Source: Nocardia carnea
GTDB lineage: Bacteria > Actinomycetota > Actinomycetes > Mycobacteriales > Mycobacteriaceae
Direction of reading: 5' to 3'
Length of the DNA stretch: 34,283 nt
Assembly (NCBI RefSeq): GCF_029868855.1
Contig: NZ_JARWOV010000016.1
Location: 1-34,283 of the forward strand
The notes under the pieces: generated by a model
The model's database searches: none
Told to the model about the DNA's origin: nothing
Seen by the model: the letters and a program-made list of their open reading frames with translations, nothing else
Part shown: one piece after another, positions 7,066 through 15,481 of the stretch
How the letters are laid out: every line of letters begins with the position of its first letter
Numbering within the stretch: position 1 is the first letter of the stretch
Program-made: the position numbers and the translations under genes

Positions 7066-8592
7066 GTGCCGGGTCAGTGTGGCGGGAGGGTGACCCAGTT
7101 GAGCGTCGTCGAAGGTACGACCTTCGCCGGCTATCGGATCCAGCGCCGCCTCGGAAGCGGGGGGATGGGAACGGTTTTCGCGGCGACCCATCCGCGGTTA
7201 CCCCGTACGGACGCGTTGAAGGTGCTCTCCGATACCCGGGCCGGCGATCCGGAGTTCCGAGAGAGATTTCTCCGGGAAGCCGAACTGGCTGTGCGAGTAC
7301 AGCATCCGAATCTCGTCGCGGTCCGCGACCGCGGTGAGTCCGAGGGCCGCCTGTGGATCGCCATGCAATACGTGGAGGGTGTGGATCTACGGGAGTTGAT
7401 CCGGCGCGGGCCTCAGGTGCTCGATCCCGCACGTGCCGTGCGGATCATCACCCAGGTGGCGCAGGGACTCGACGAACTGCACCGCGCGGGTCTGTTGCAT
7501 CGCGATGTGAAACCGGCCAATATCCTCGTCACCGAGGAGGCGGACGGTACCGATCGCGCCCTCGTCACCGATTTCGGAATCGCGCGCACCGCCGACGACG
7601 CCGAGACGATCTCGGGTTCGGGTGGTTTCGCCGCTACCCTCGCTTATGCCGCCCCGGAGCAGCTCCGGGGCGATCCGGTGGACCGGCGCGCGGATATCTA
7701 CGCCCTGGGCTGCACTCTCTACCAGATGCTCACCGGCAGTGTGCCGTTTCCCCGGCACAGCCCGGGTTCAGTGCTCTACGCCCATCTGCACGAGCCGCCA
7801 CCCCGGCCGTCGCGAGCGAATCCACGAGTATCACGGGCCTTCGATCTGGTGATCGCCAAAGCCATGGCCAAGCGGCCGGAGCACCGATACCCGAGCTGCG
7901 CCGCACTGGCGGCGGCCGCGGCGAACGCGCTGTCCACACCGGTCGCCGCGCCGGCCGGAGCCACTGCCCGGGGGCGTCGGGGCGGGATACCGGTGGCGGT
8001 GGCCGGGCTGCTGGTTTTCGCGGTGGCCGTGGCGTTCCTGTGGTCGTGGACGAGTGAACCGGGGGTGTCCCGTGCGGTCGGACCGGTCGAACCGGTGGCG
8101 GGGAATATGGATCCGGCTCATTGGGGTGGTTACGCCTATATCCCGCAGACCTTTCCGGAATTGCTGCCCACCTGGCCCTACGGCGCCGGCTACCAGGATC
8201 TGACGAACTGTGTACCGCAGGACGAGAAGTACGAAGGTGTCTCGCTGGACAGTTCCGCCGCGGTCGCCCGGCTCTTCTGCCTGGGTGATCGCGATCCGGT
8301 CGAATCGGTGGAGATCACCTGTAACGCCGACCGGTCCCCGATCGGACTCGATCGTCCGCCGCGCCGCCCGGAGGGTGACCAACACTGGACACGGGCCGGT
8401 GGCAGCGGCCATGTGTTCTGGGGAAGCACCTACTTCCCGCCCGACGGGACTGCCATGGGCGGGCGGTGGTGGGGCGTGCTCGAGGTGTACTTCGACGATC
8501 CCGGCCGCAACTTCTGCCGGTTGCAGGTCGTGGGCGAGGGCCCCAGCGGGTCGGTACTGCTCGAGAGGTGGTGGCCGGATGCGCCGCTGTAA
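7066..8592 (+). CDS. Transmembrane Ser/Thr protein kinase (operon kinase 1)
   Basis: 508 aa, PknB-type Hanks kinase and first gene of the operon. All catalytic motifs are intact: glycine loop GSGGMGTV (30-37), Lys52 in DALKVL, H145-R-D147-V-K-P-A-N, D169-F-G, and APE (196-198). One membrane helix lies at about 308-326, so the kinase domain is cytoplasmic and the last 160 residues are outside. That ectodomain is not PASTA. It opens with HWGGYAYIPQTFPELLP, has four cysteines (contexts LTNC, RLFC, EITC, NFC) and ends RWWPDAPL, and the same domain recurs in the other three kinase-family genes here. The GTG at 7066 has GGGAGGAG 9 bases upstream; GTG 7090 is an alternative closer to the paralogues' length. 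Confidence 0.93.
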   Translation: MPGQCGGRVTQLSVVEGTTFAGYRIQRRLGSGGMGTVFAATHPRLPRTDALKVLSDTRAGDPEFRERFLREAELAVRVQHPNLVAVRDRGESEGRLWIAMQYVEGVDLRELIRRGPQVLDPARAVRIITQVAQGLDELHRAGLLHRDVKPANILVTEEADGTDRALVTDFGIARTADDAETISGSGGFAATLAYAAPEQLRGDPVDRRADIYALGCTLYQMLTGSVPFPRHSPGSVLYAHLHEPPPRPSRANPRVSRAFDLVIAKAMAKRPEHRYPSCAALAAAAANALSTPVAAPAGATARGRRGGIPVAVAGLLVFAVAVAFLWSWTSEPGVSRAVGPVEPVAGNMDPAHWGGYAYIPQTFPELLPTWPYGAGYQDLTNCVPQDEKYEGVSLDSSAAVARLFCLGDRDPVESVEITCNADRSPIGLDRPPRRPEGDQHWTRAGGSGHVFWGSTYFPPDGTAMGGRWWGVLEVYFDDPGRNFCRLQVVGEGPSGSVLLERWWPDAPL

Positions 8593-9823
8593 CCGCCCGG
8601 GTGGCGCCGGTATGGCCGCGGTGCTGCTGATCGCCGCGCTGGTCTGCGGATGCACGGGCACACCGTCCGGCGATATCGATCTCGCCGCGCTGGACACCGG
8701 CGCATACGGCGTCGAACCACTGGAGGTACCGGAGAACGACGATCCCCGGCTCGGCCGCATCCTGGAATCGGTGCGGATGGCCGAAGCCCTCGTCGACCCG
8801 GCCGAGGTGGATCCCGTCCTGCGTAGTTCGGCGGGTGCGGTGGGCGTGATCCCGCTGCCGACTCCTGTCAAAGTGGCGTCGACCGTACTGGCCGAACCGA
8901 TCCGTGATGTGCTCGAACGTCATGGCATGGTGGCCGGAGTCGCGGTGACCGGCGCCGACAAGGATTTCGGTGCGGCGCGTCCGTCGGTCGGTTCGGCGCG
9001 GGTGCTGCTGGTGACGGTGCTGCGGTTCCCCGATCCGGCTGCGGCTCAGCGGGCGGCGGTGGAGATCGATGCGGTGGACGCCGCGGTGAATCGCGACAAC
9101 GTCGCTGTCTCTGTTCCGGAATACCCTGGTGCGCATGGTCATTGGCGACCGGGAGTACCCACCCTGGCGGCGTCGAACGCGCACGAATCCTATGTGGTCA
9201 ATGTCCTCGTCGGAGATACGACGCCGGATGCGGCGGTGATGAGTGCCCTGGCAGCCAAGGCATTCGACGCGCAGATCCGCAGGCTGCGCGAGTTCGTGCC
9301 GACCCCGCCGGACAGCATGGCGGCACTGCCGCTGGACCCGGAAGCGCTGGTGCGCCGGCTGATCCCGCAGGCACCGCGGCGCTGGGAGTATCCCGCGGTC
9401 ACCGCCATGTCCAGTCAGCGGACCGCCGGTTGGGAAGCCGAAATGCAGGTCACCGGAGTTACCTTCGGACCCCGCGCGACCTATCTGCTGGGACGCCGGG
9501 ACCGGCCGCCGACACTGGAGGCGACCGCACGCAGCGGCTTCAATCAGATCGCGCGCCATCCCGATCCGGCGGCGGCGCGTATCGCTTTCGACAGAGCGGT
9601 CGGCAGCGATATCGGCGACGGAATGCTGCCGGTGGAAGGCCCGGTCGGTGTCCCGGATGTGCACTGTGCGGAGAACCCGGATATCGACCTGCTCGCCCTC
9701 ACCCGTTTCGTCTGCCGCGTCCTCTACGACCGGTACAGCGTCACACTGCTCGCCCGCGAGGTCGGTAGCGCGCGGCAGCGGGCGGCCGCGCAATACGGTC
9801 TGCTGGTGAACGGGGACAGATGA
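8579..9823 (+). CDS. Lipoprotein, kinase-operon partner 1 (DUF7373-like)
   Basis: 414 aa, paralogue of the lipoprotein at 12500. Residues 1-25 are a lipoprotein-type signal peptide (MRRCNRPGGAGMAAVLLIAAL then VCGC), with C25 the likely lipidated cysteine; the lipobox is weaker than in the paralogue. The body shares LDTGAYGVEPLEVP, GRILESVRMAEALVDPAEVDP, VLRFPD, GAHGHWRPGVPT and RQRAAAQYGLLV with the second copy, plus two C-terminal cysteines. It resembles the actinobacterial lipoprotein family I recall as DUF7373, function unknown. The ATG lies 14 bases inside the upstream kinase gene and the stop overlaps the next kinase start (ATGA). Inferred role: extracytoplasmic partner or ligand carrier for the kinase ectodomains. 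Confidence 0.85.
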   Translation: MRRCNRPGGAGMAAVLLIAALVCGCTGTPSGDIDLAALDTGAYGVEPLEVPENDDPRLGRILESVRMAEALVDPAEVDPVLRSSAGAVGVIPLPTPVKVASTVLAEPIRDVLERHGMVAGVAVTGADKDFGAARPSVGSARVLLVTVLRFPDPAAAQRAAVEIDAVDAAVNRDNVAVSVPEYPGAHGHWRPGVPTLAASNAHESYVVNVLVGDTTPDAAVMSALAAKAFDAQIRRLREFVPTPPDSMAALPLDPEALVRRLIPQAPRRWEYPAVTAMSSQRTAGWEAEMQVTGVTFGPRATYLLGRRDRPPTLEATARSGFNQIARHPDPAAARIAFDRAVGSDIGDGMLPVEGPVGVPDVHCAENPDIDLLALTRFVCRVLYDRYSVTLLAREVGSARQRAAAQYGLLVNGDR

Positions 9824-11361
9824 TGACCGGAACATGGGATCCCGGAACAATGGTCGCGGGATACCGCATCGAGCGTGTGCTCGGCGGCGGGGGAATGGGC
9901 ACGGTGTACCTGGCCGCGCACCCGCGGCTGCCCCGCCACGACGCACTGAAAGTACTGGCTCGCGAACACGGCGCCGATCCGGAATTCCGTGCCCGGTTCC
10001 TGCGCGAGGCCGAACTGCTGGCCCGGCTGGACCACCCGAATATCGTCGCGGTCCGCGATCGGGGCACGGAGGGCGATCACCTCTGGCTGGCCATGCAGTT
10101 CGTGGACGGTATCGATGCCGCCGAACTGCTGCGGCGCCATCCCGGAGGTCTCTCTCCGGCGGTAGTGGCGCATATCGCCGGGGAGGTGGCTCGTGGTCTC
10201 GACGAGGCGCATCGCGCCGGTCTGCTGCATCGTGATGTGAAGCCGGCCAATATCCTGCTCGAAGCTCGGCCCGGCGGCCCGGACCGCGTCTACGTGACCG
10301 ATTTCGGTATCGCACGGCCCGCCGAGGGGACCTCGCTGACCGAGACCGGTACGGTGCTCGCGACACTCGCCTACGCCGCTCCGGAGCAACTCAGGGGCGC
10401 GCCGGTGGATCTGCGTGCCGATGTGTACTCCCTCGGCTGCACCCTGTACGAGCTGCTGTTCGGCAGCAAACCGTTCCCGTACACCGACGCCGTCGCGATG
10501 ATGCAGGCCCACCTGGACGAGCCGCCGCCCCGGCCGGCGGCGGCCGATCCACGGCTGCCACCCGGCCTCGACGAGGTATTCGCGACGGCGCTGGCCAAGG
10601 ATCCGGCGCGCCGCTATCAGTCCTGCGGTGCCCTGGCCCGGGCACTGGAGGAGGTATTCACTCCCGGCTCCGGCGCACCCCCGCCACCGAACCCGTCGTC
10701 CGAGCCGTTCGTTCCGCGACCACTCCCGGACCTCACCCCGCCCCGCCGTTCCCGGCGTGCCGGTGTGCTGGGTGTGACCGCCGCGATCGTGGTGGTTCTG
10801 ATGATCGCGGGGCTGACTGTGCTGTTGCGCGGTGGCGCCGGCGATACCACCGAGTCCGCGGCGCCCGGTGATACCACCGCGCCCGCGCCCGGGCCGGGTG
10901 CGGCCACCTGGGGGCAGTACGGGGTCGTCGTCGCCGAATTTCCCGATTTGCTGCCGCCGGCACCGATTTCCGGTGGTTATCAGGGTATTCGCTGTGAGCC
11001 GGTGAACCGGGAGGGCGAGCGGATCGAGGTGTCGGCACCGCTCGATTCCATGCTTCGCCTGGCCTGTGACGGAAACGCGGACCCGGTGGTCACCCTGTCC
11101 ATATTCTGCAACGGCAGCCGTACTCCGACAGCCATCCGTGCGTTCCCCGACATGGTGAACGTGCGGGAGGAGGCATGGGAACGACCGACCGGTCGCGGCC
11201 GGGTCATCTGGGGTGATTCGCGACTCGAGAGCGGCAAGCCGTCCGGGACCCTGATCGTGCAGTTCGACGATCTCGACCGGAACTTCTGCAGTCTGATCGC
11301 GATGGGCGGGATATCGGGGCAGGAAATCGCGGATCGGTGGTGGCGCGATGCACCGTTGTGA
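9820..11361 (+). CDS. Transmembrane Ser/Thr protein kinase (operon kinase 2)
   Basis: 513 aa, fully equipped Hanks kinase: GGGGMGTVY (22-30), Lys44, H137-R-D139-V-K-P-A-N, D161-F-G and APEQL. A Pro-rich juxtamembrane linker (about 285-310) precedes one membrane helix at about 314-336. The ectodomain (about 360-513) starts at WGQYGVVVAEFPDLLP, has four cysteines (contexts GIRC, RLAC, SIFC, NFC) and ends RWWRDAPL, as in kinase 1. The start overlaps the lipoprotein stop by 4 bases (ATGA). The N-lobe is closest to kinase 4 (shared HPRLPRHDA). It is not followed by a lipoprotein gene, unlike kinase 1, but by the pseudokinase gene. Confidence 0.93.
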   Translation: MMTGTWDPGTMVAGYRIERVLGGGGMGTVYLAAHPRLPRHDALKVLAREHGADPEFRARFLREAELLARLDHPNIVAVRDRGTEGDHLWLAMQFVDGIDAAELLRRHPGGLSPAVVAHIAGEVARGLDEAHRAGLLHRDVKPANILLEARPGGPDRVYVTDFGIARPAEGTSLTETGTVLATLAYAAPEQLRGAPVDLRADVYSLGCTLYELLFGSKPFPYTDAVAMMQAHLDEPPPRPAAADPRLPPGLDEVFATALAKDPARRYQSCGALARALEEVFTPGSGAPPPPNPSSEPFVPRPLPDLTPPRRSRRAGVLGVTAAIVVVLMIAGLTVLLRGGAGDTTESAAPGDTTAPAPGPGAATWGQYGVVVAEFPDLLPPAPISGGYQGIRCEPVNREGERIEVSAPLDSMLRLACDGNADPVVTLSIFCNGSRTPTAIRAFPDMVNVREEAWERPTGRGRVIWGDSRLESGKPSGTLIVQFDDLDRNFCSLIAMGGISGQEIADRWWRDAPL

Positions 11362-11377
11362 TCGAGGGGAGTCGTGA
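11348..11377 (+). other. Nine-codon mini-ORF bridging kinase 2 and the pseudokinase
   Basis: ATG at 11348 sits inside the last codons of kinase 2, at the same place in the RWWxDAPL codons where the lipoprotein genes start in the two other copies. It encodes MHRCDRGES and its TGA (11375-11377) shares one base with the pseudokinase ATG (TGATG). It may be the remnant of a lost lipoprotein gene or a coupling device; it could also arise by chance from the conserved codons. Confidence 0.3.
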
Positions 11378-12513
11378 TGACGCGCGCCGGGGAAGTGACC
11401 GTCGCCGAGATGGTGCCGCGCGGATCGCTCGACAGTACGCGGACCGTCCATATCGTTGCCCAGATCGCACGCCGGCTGGGAGAGTACCGGAGCTCCGGGC
11501 AGCCTGTTCCCGGGCTGGATATGACCCAGATTTCGGTCGTGGAACAGCCAGGTGCACCCGATACGGTACGACTGGCGCAACCGATCGGCCCACCCCGTTA
11601 TCGTGCTCCGGAACAACCTCCCGGAACCCCGGGCGACGAGCGCACGGACGTCTATGTACTGGGATGCGTGCTGTTCGAAATGCTCACCGGCCGGGAACCG
11701 TTTCCACCGGGCGACCGTGCACCGGGCGGCGCTCCACCTGCTGTCTCCGCGGTGAATCCCTGGGCGCCGACGGCCTTCGATACGGTCGTCGCGAAGGCGC
11801 TGGCAGCGGATCCGGCGCTGCGGTATCCCGATTGCCCGGCCTTGGCCGCCGCAGCCGAGGAGGCCGCGGCGCCCCGGGTGGATCCCGCCGTGGCGCCGGT
11901 CGACCGGCGGCGTCGGACCGCCGCATTCGTGGCGGTGGCGGTGGTGGCGGTTCTGCTGGCTGTGATCGCGGTCGCGGTGGTGCGCCGGGTAGCGGCGCCG
12001 CCCTCGCCGCCGGGCGCCGCGGCCACGGCGGAAACTCGTTCTCCCGAATTGAAGGCCGCGCTGTGGGGCTCGCACGCCTATATCGCCGATATCTTTCCGG
12101 ACCTGTTACCGGTATCGGTGGACGGGGTCGGCTACCAGGACCTGGTGGACTGCCGGGCGGTCGCCGAGGACTGGGAAACGGTTTCCCTCTACGATCCACC
12201 GGAGGTGGGCCGGGTGGCGTGTTTCGGTAACTACGAGCCGGTGGTGCTCGTTGTCGCGACCTGCCGGGCCGACCAGGCCCCGATCGGCACGGAATCACCG
12301 CCCTGGGCGATCGCCGGAGAAGAACGGTGGACCCGCCCGTCCGGGTCGGGCCGATTGGTGTGGGGCGAGATCACCACCGTGAACGGTGACCGCCGCGGCC
12401 GGCTCGATGTGTTGTTCGACGATCCCGGCCGCGATCACTGCCGGCTCGAGGTGAACGGGATCGGGACCGGAGCCGTGCTCCACGATCGGTGGTGGCCCGA
12501 TGCGCCGATCTGA
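11377..12513 (+). CDS. Membrane-anchored pseudokinase with the shared ectodomain
   Basis: 378 aa, clearly a relative of the adjacent kinases but catalytically dead by sequence. The N-lobe is missing: no glycine loop and no ATP-binding lysine. The HRDxKPxN stretch is replaced by GLDMTQISVV, and the DFG position reads AQP. From APEQ (77-80) onward the C-lobe is recognisable (DVYVLGCVLFEMLTGREPFPPG, then VVAKALAADPALRYPDCPAL). One membrane helix spans about 182-203 after RRRR. The four-cysteine ectodomain (contexts LVDC, RVAC, VATC, DHC) is intact and ends RWWPDAPI. The open frame and intact sensor argue against a decaying pseudogene; an allosteric or scaffold role is inferred. ATG 11377 has AGGGGA 6 bases upstream; GTG 11374 is possible. 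Confidence 0.85.
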   Translation: MTRAGEVTVAEMVPRGSLDSTRTVHIVAQIARRLGEYRSSGQPVPGLDMTQISVVEQPGAPDTVRLAQPIGPPRYRAPEQPPGTPGDERTDVYVLGCVLFEMLTGREPFPPGDRAPGGAPPAVSAVNPWAPTAFDTVVAKALAADPALRYPDCPALAAAAEEAAAPRVDPAVAPVDRRRRTAAFVAVAVVAVLLAVIAVAVVRRVAAPPSPPGAAATAETRSPELKAALWGSHAYIADIFPDLLPVSVDGVGYQDLVDCRAVAEDWETVSLYDPPEVGRVACFGNYEPVVLVVATCRADQAPIGTESPPWAIAGEERWTRPSGSGRLVWGEITTVNGDRRGRLDVLFDDPGRDHCRLEVNGIGTGAVLHDRWWPDAPI

Positions 12514-13765
12514 CAATGGATTCCGGCGGTTGCCGGGCATCATCGCCGCGGCGCTCGTGGTGGCCGGTGTGCTCACCGGGTGCACTGTGGAGGGTGAACC
12601 GGTTGCCGCGCTGCCGGATCCGGAGGAACTCGACACCGGTCCCTACGGCCTGGAACTGCTGGTACCGCCGGACAACAGCGATGAGAAGTACGGCCGAATC
12701 CTGGAGTCGATGCGCATGGGGGAGGCCGTCATCGATCCGGTGGAAGCCGATCCGAGCCTGACTTTCGGTCTCGGGAACACCGCCTCCGTACCTGTGCCGA
12801 CCCCTGCCACGGCCGGTTTCCTCGCGCGTCCGGTCCGTGCGGTGCTGGAGCGGTACGGCATGCTCGCCGGTTTCTCCGTGGGCGGTATGGATCGAGGCGT
12901 GCCCGCCGAACTGGCCGTGGGCCGGGCCCGGCTGCTCACGGTCCAGTTGCTGCGGTTTCCCGACGACGAGTCGGCACGGCTGGCTGTCGCCGAGATCGAT
13001 TCCGCCGACGCCGCCGTGAGCCCCGACAATGTGCGCATCGAGATACCGGATCATCCCGGCGCGCACGCTCATTGGCGTCCGGCGGTGCCGACGATGGCGG
13101 CCGGGGTCGCGCACGGGCCGTTCGTCATCAGTGTGCTGGCCGGGCACACCACACCCGATCCGGCGGTGCTCACCGGTCTTGTGGACGCGGCCTTCACCGC
13201 CCAGATCCGCCGCTTGGCCGACTTCGCGCCGACCCCGCCCGACGAGCTGGCCGGTCTGCCGCTCGACACGGACGGGATGCTGGCACGGCTGCTGCCGGAG
13301 GCGCCCGGGTTGTGGCCGTACCCGGTGGTGCTCACCAACCGCAGCGATGTGAACGCGGGCTGGCGGACTCGGTTCGATATCCGCGGGGTCGTGTACGGTC
13401 CGCGGGCCGGGCGGCGCTGGGGAGCCTGGGAGAAGAGTGCAGAGGGCCGGGGAATGGTGCTGGCCGTGAATCGCCGGCACCACCTGGTGCGGCACCCGGA
13501 TGTGGTGGCGGCCCGCCGGGGCTTCACCGATACTGCCGTGGACGACGAGGCGCCCGGAGTGCGGCCGGCACCGGCGCCGTTCGGGCTGCCGGATTCGCGG
13601 TGCGTCGAATCCCTCACCGTGCCACCGCACGACGTGCGTTTCTCCTGCCGGGTGCTGTACCGGGAGTACGAGGCAATCGTCTACGGCCGGACCATCCGCG
13701 ACACTCAGCAGCGCGCCGCCGCCCAGTACGTCCTGCTGGTGCGCGCCGATCAGGCGGACGAATGA
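12500..13765 (+). CDS. Lipoprotein, kinase-operon partner 2 (DUF7373-like)
   Basis: 421 aa. Residues 1-28 form a classic lipoprotein signal ending in lipobox L25-T-G-C28. The mature part is homologous along its length to the lipoprotein at 8579: LDTGPYGLELLVPPDN, GRILESMRMGEAVIDPVEADP, VLERYGMLAG, LLRFPDDE, HPGAHAHWRPAVPT and QQRAAAQYVLLV, with C-terminal cysteines in DSRC and FSCRVLY. The gene overlaps the pseudokinase gene by 14 bases, exactly as the first lipoprotein overlaps kinase 1, which points to duplication of a kinase-lipoprotein unit. Its stop overlaps the kinase 4 start (ATGA). It should sit on the outer face of the cytoplasmic membrane, next to the kinase ectodomains. Confidence 0.87.
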   Translation: MRRSDNGFRRLPGIIAAALVVAGVLTGCTVEGEPVAALPDPEELDTGPYGLELLVPPDNSDEKYGRILESMRMGEAVIDPVEADPSLTFGLGNTASVPVPTPATAGFLARPVRAVLERYGMLAGFSVGGMDRGVPAELAVGRARLLTVQLLRFPDDESARLAVAEIDSADAAVSPDNVRIEIPDHPGAHAHWRPAVPTMAAGVAHGPFVISVLAGHTTPDPAVLTGLVDAAFTAQIRRLADFAPTPPDELAGLPLDTDGMLARLLPEAPGLWPYPVVLTNRSDVNAGWRTRFDIRGVVYGPRAGRRWGAWEKSAEGRGMVLAVNRRHHLVRHPDVVAARRGFTDTAVDDEAPGVRPAPAPFGLPDSRCVESLTVPPHDVRFSCRVLYREYEAIVYGRTIRDTQQRAAAQYVLLVRADQADE

Positions 13766-15429
13766 CCGAGCCCAGGCCCGGCAATGTGTTCGCCGGCTAC
13801 CTGATCGAACGTGCCCTGGGCGGTGGCGGTATGGGGACGGTGTATCTGGCACGCCATCCCCGCCTGCCCCGCCACGACGCGATCAAGGTGCTTTCCGCCG
13901 AGCACAGCGCCGACCCCGGTTACCGCGCGCGGTTCATCCGTGAGGCGGAACTCACCGCGCGGCTGAACCACCCGAATATCGTCGCGGTGCACGATCGCGG
14001 CGTCGAAGGCGAACGACTCTGGATCGCCATGCAGTACATCGCGGGTACGGATGCGGCTGCGTTGGTCCGCGCCGATATCGCGGCCGATCCGGTGCGCGCC
14101 GTCCAGATCGTGGTACAGGCCGCCCGCGGGCTCGACGAAGCCCACCGGGCCGGAATGGTGCACCGCGATATCAAGCCCGCGAACCTGCTCGTGGACGCGG
14201 CTCCCGGCCGAGCCGATCGTGTGCTGGTCACCGATTTCGGGATCGGCCGGTCCGCGAGCGAATCCACCGCGCTCACCGAGGAGGGCGCGGTACTGGCCAC
14301 CCTCGCGTACGCGGCGCCGGAACAGTTACGGGGACTGCGGGTCGATCATCGCGCGGATATCTATGCGCTCGGCTGCACTTTGTACGAATTGCTGACCGGT
14401 GTAAAGCCTTTCCCCAGGCCCACGCCGGCGGCCGTGATCCATGCCCATCTGGCCGACCCCCCGCCGCGGCCGAGCGCGGTGAACCCGGCGCTGCCGCGGG
14501 CGCTCGACAGCGTCGTCGCCCACGCCCTGGCGAAGGATCCCGGGCTCCGTTTCGGCACCTGCGGCGCTCTCGCCGCGGCCGCCGAGGCCGCGCTGTCGGG
14601 AATCCAGCCGGCCGCACCGCAACCGGGCCCTCGGGCCGGTGACGTACCCGCGCCGAGCGGGACCACCCGTATCTCCGGTGCCGGTGCCGATTCGTGGGCC
14701 GGTACCGCCCTCGCTCCCACCGGTCCGTGGCAGCACACTGCCGACGGTGGAAGCGGTGCGGGAGCCGATCCGTGGGCCGTCGCACCTCCTCACGAACCGC
14801 CGCGCCGGCGGACCCGCCGGGCCGCGTTGGCGGCGGGTGCGCTGCTGGTCGCCGTGGTATCGGCCGTGGTGATCGTCGTGGTATCGACGCGGGACACCGC
14901 GAGCACCGGTGTCGCGGCACCGTCACCCACGACTGTCGCCGCCACTTCCTCCTCCGCTCCGCCGGTGGCCGGCTGGGGCAGCCACACCTACGTGGCGAAC
15001 GCATTCCCCGGATTGCTGCCGGGGAGTCCGGCGGAGTCCGGTTACGGCGGGATCCGATGTTTCGCTGTCGACGGTGACAACCGGCCGGTGGACCTGAGCC
15101 TCCCAGCGACCGGAGCGAACAAGTTCTCCTGCAACGGTGACAAGAACCCGTTGCATCTGCTGATGGTGCAGTGCAATGCAGATCGCAGTGAGATGAACGA
15201 TCCGGTGCTGACCGACGATGTGACAGTTACGGGCCGTGAGCGCTGGGAGCGGGTATCCGGTACGGGCGAGATCGTCTACGGTGATGTGACCGCCCCCGAT
15301 GGCACGCCCTCCGGTGGTTTCGTCGCGATCTTCGACGACGAATTCCGCGCCCACTGTAAATTGCGCGGATACGGCGGTTCTTCCGGCCGTGATCTGGTCG
15401 ACCGCTGGTGGAATCCCGCACCGATCTGA
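13762..15429 (+). CDS. Transmembrane Ser/Thr protein kinase (operon kinase 4)
   Basis: 555 aa, last gene of the operon and the longest kinase. Catalytic motifs are intact: GGGGMGTVY (20-28), Lys42, H134-R-D136-I-K-P-A-N, D158-F-G and APEQL. Between kinase domain and membrane helix (about 354-374) lies an extended Pro/Gly/Ala linker holding two copies of GAGADxWA (306-313 and 332-339), absent from the other kinases. Outside the membrane a Ser/Thr/Pro-rich stalk leads to the four-cysteine ectodomain (contexts GIRC, KFSC, VQC, AHC), which begins WGSHTYVANAFPGLLPG and ends RWWNPAPI. The start overlaps the lipoprotein stop by 4 bases. The linker is a plausible phosphorylation or docking site. Confidence 0.93.
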   Translation: MTEPRPGNVFAGYLIERALGGGGMGTVYLARHPRLPRHDAIKVLSAEHSADPGYRARFIREAELTARLNHPNIVAVHDRGVEGERLWIAMQYIAGTDAAALVRADIAADPVRAVQIVVQAARGLDEAHRAGMVHRDIKPANLLVDAAPGRADRVLVTDFGIGRSASESTALTEEGAVLATLAYAAPEQLRGLRVDHRADIYALGCTLYELLTGVKPFPRPTPAAVIHAHLADPPPRPSAVNPALPRALDSVVAHALAKDPGLRFGTCGALAAAAEAALSGIQPAAPQPGPRAGDVPAPSGTTRISGAGADSWAGTALAPTGPWQHTADGGSGAGADPWAVAPPHEPPRRRTRRAALAAGALLVAVVSAVVIVVVSTRDTASTGVAAPSPTTVAATSSSAPPVAGWGSHTYVANAFPGLLPGSPAESGYGGIRCFAVDGDNRPVDLSLPATGANKFSCNGDKNPLHLLMVQCNADRSEMNDPVLTDDVTVTGRERWERVSGTGEIVYGDVTAPDGTPSGGFVAIFDDEFRAHCKLRGYGGSSGRDLVDRWWNPAPI

Positions 15430-15461
15430 TCGTCACCTCCACCGTGGCAGGCCACTGTCGA

Positions 15462-15481
15462 CCCGGGTAGACACGCCCGGG
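15462..15481 (+). terminator. Possible terminator of the kinase operon
   Basis: CCCGGG (15462-15467) and CCCGGG (15476-15481) can pair around an 8-base loop, 33 bases after the last kinase stop. It lacks a U-tract and support is weak. Confidence 0.25.

Noticed and set aside
8315..12075. Two long minus-strand frames opposite the kinase operon
   Set aside because: They are low-complexity Arg/His/Gly frames antisense to clearly homologous kinase and lipoprotein genes.
11377..12513. Calling the third kinase-like gene a pseudogene
   Set aside because: The frame is open, the ribosome site is good, the overlap with the lipoprotein gene is conserved, and the membrane helix and ectodomain cysteines are intact.
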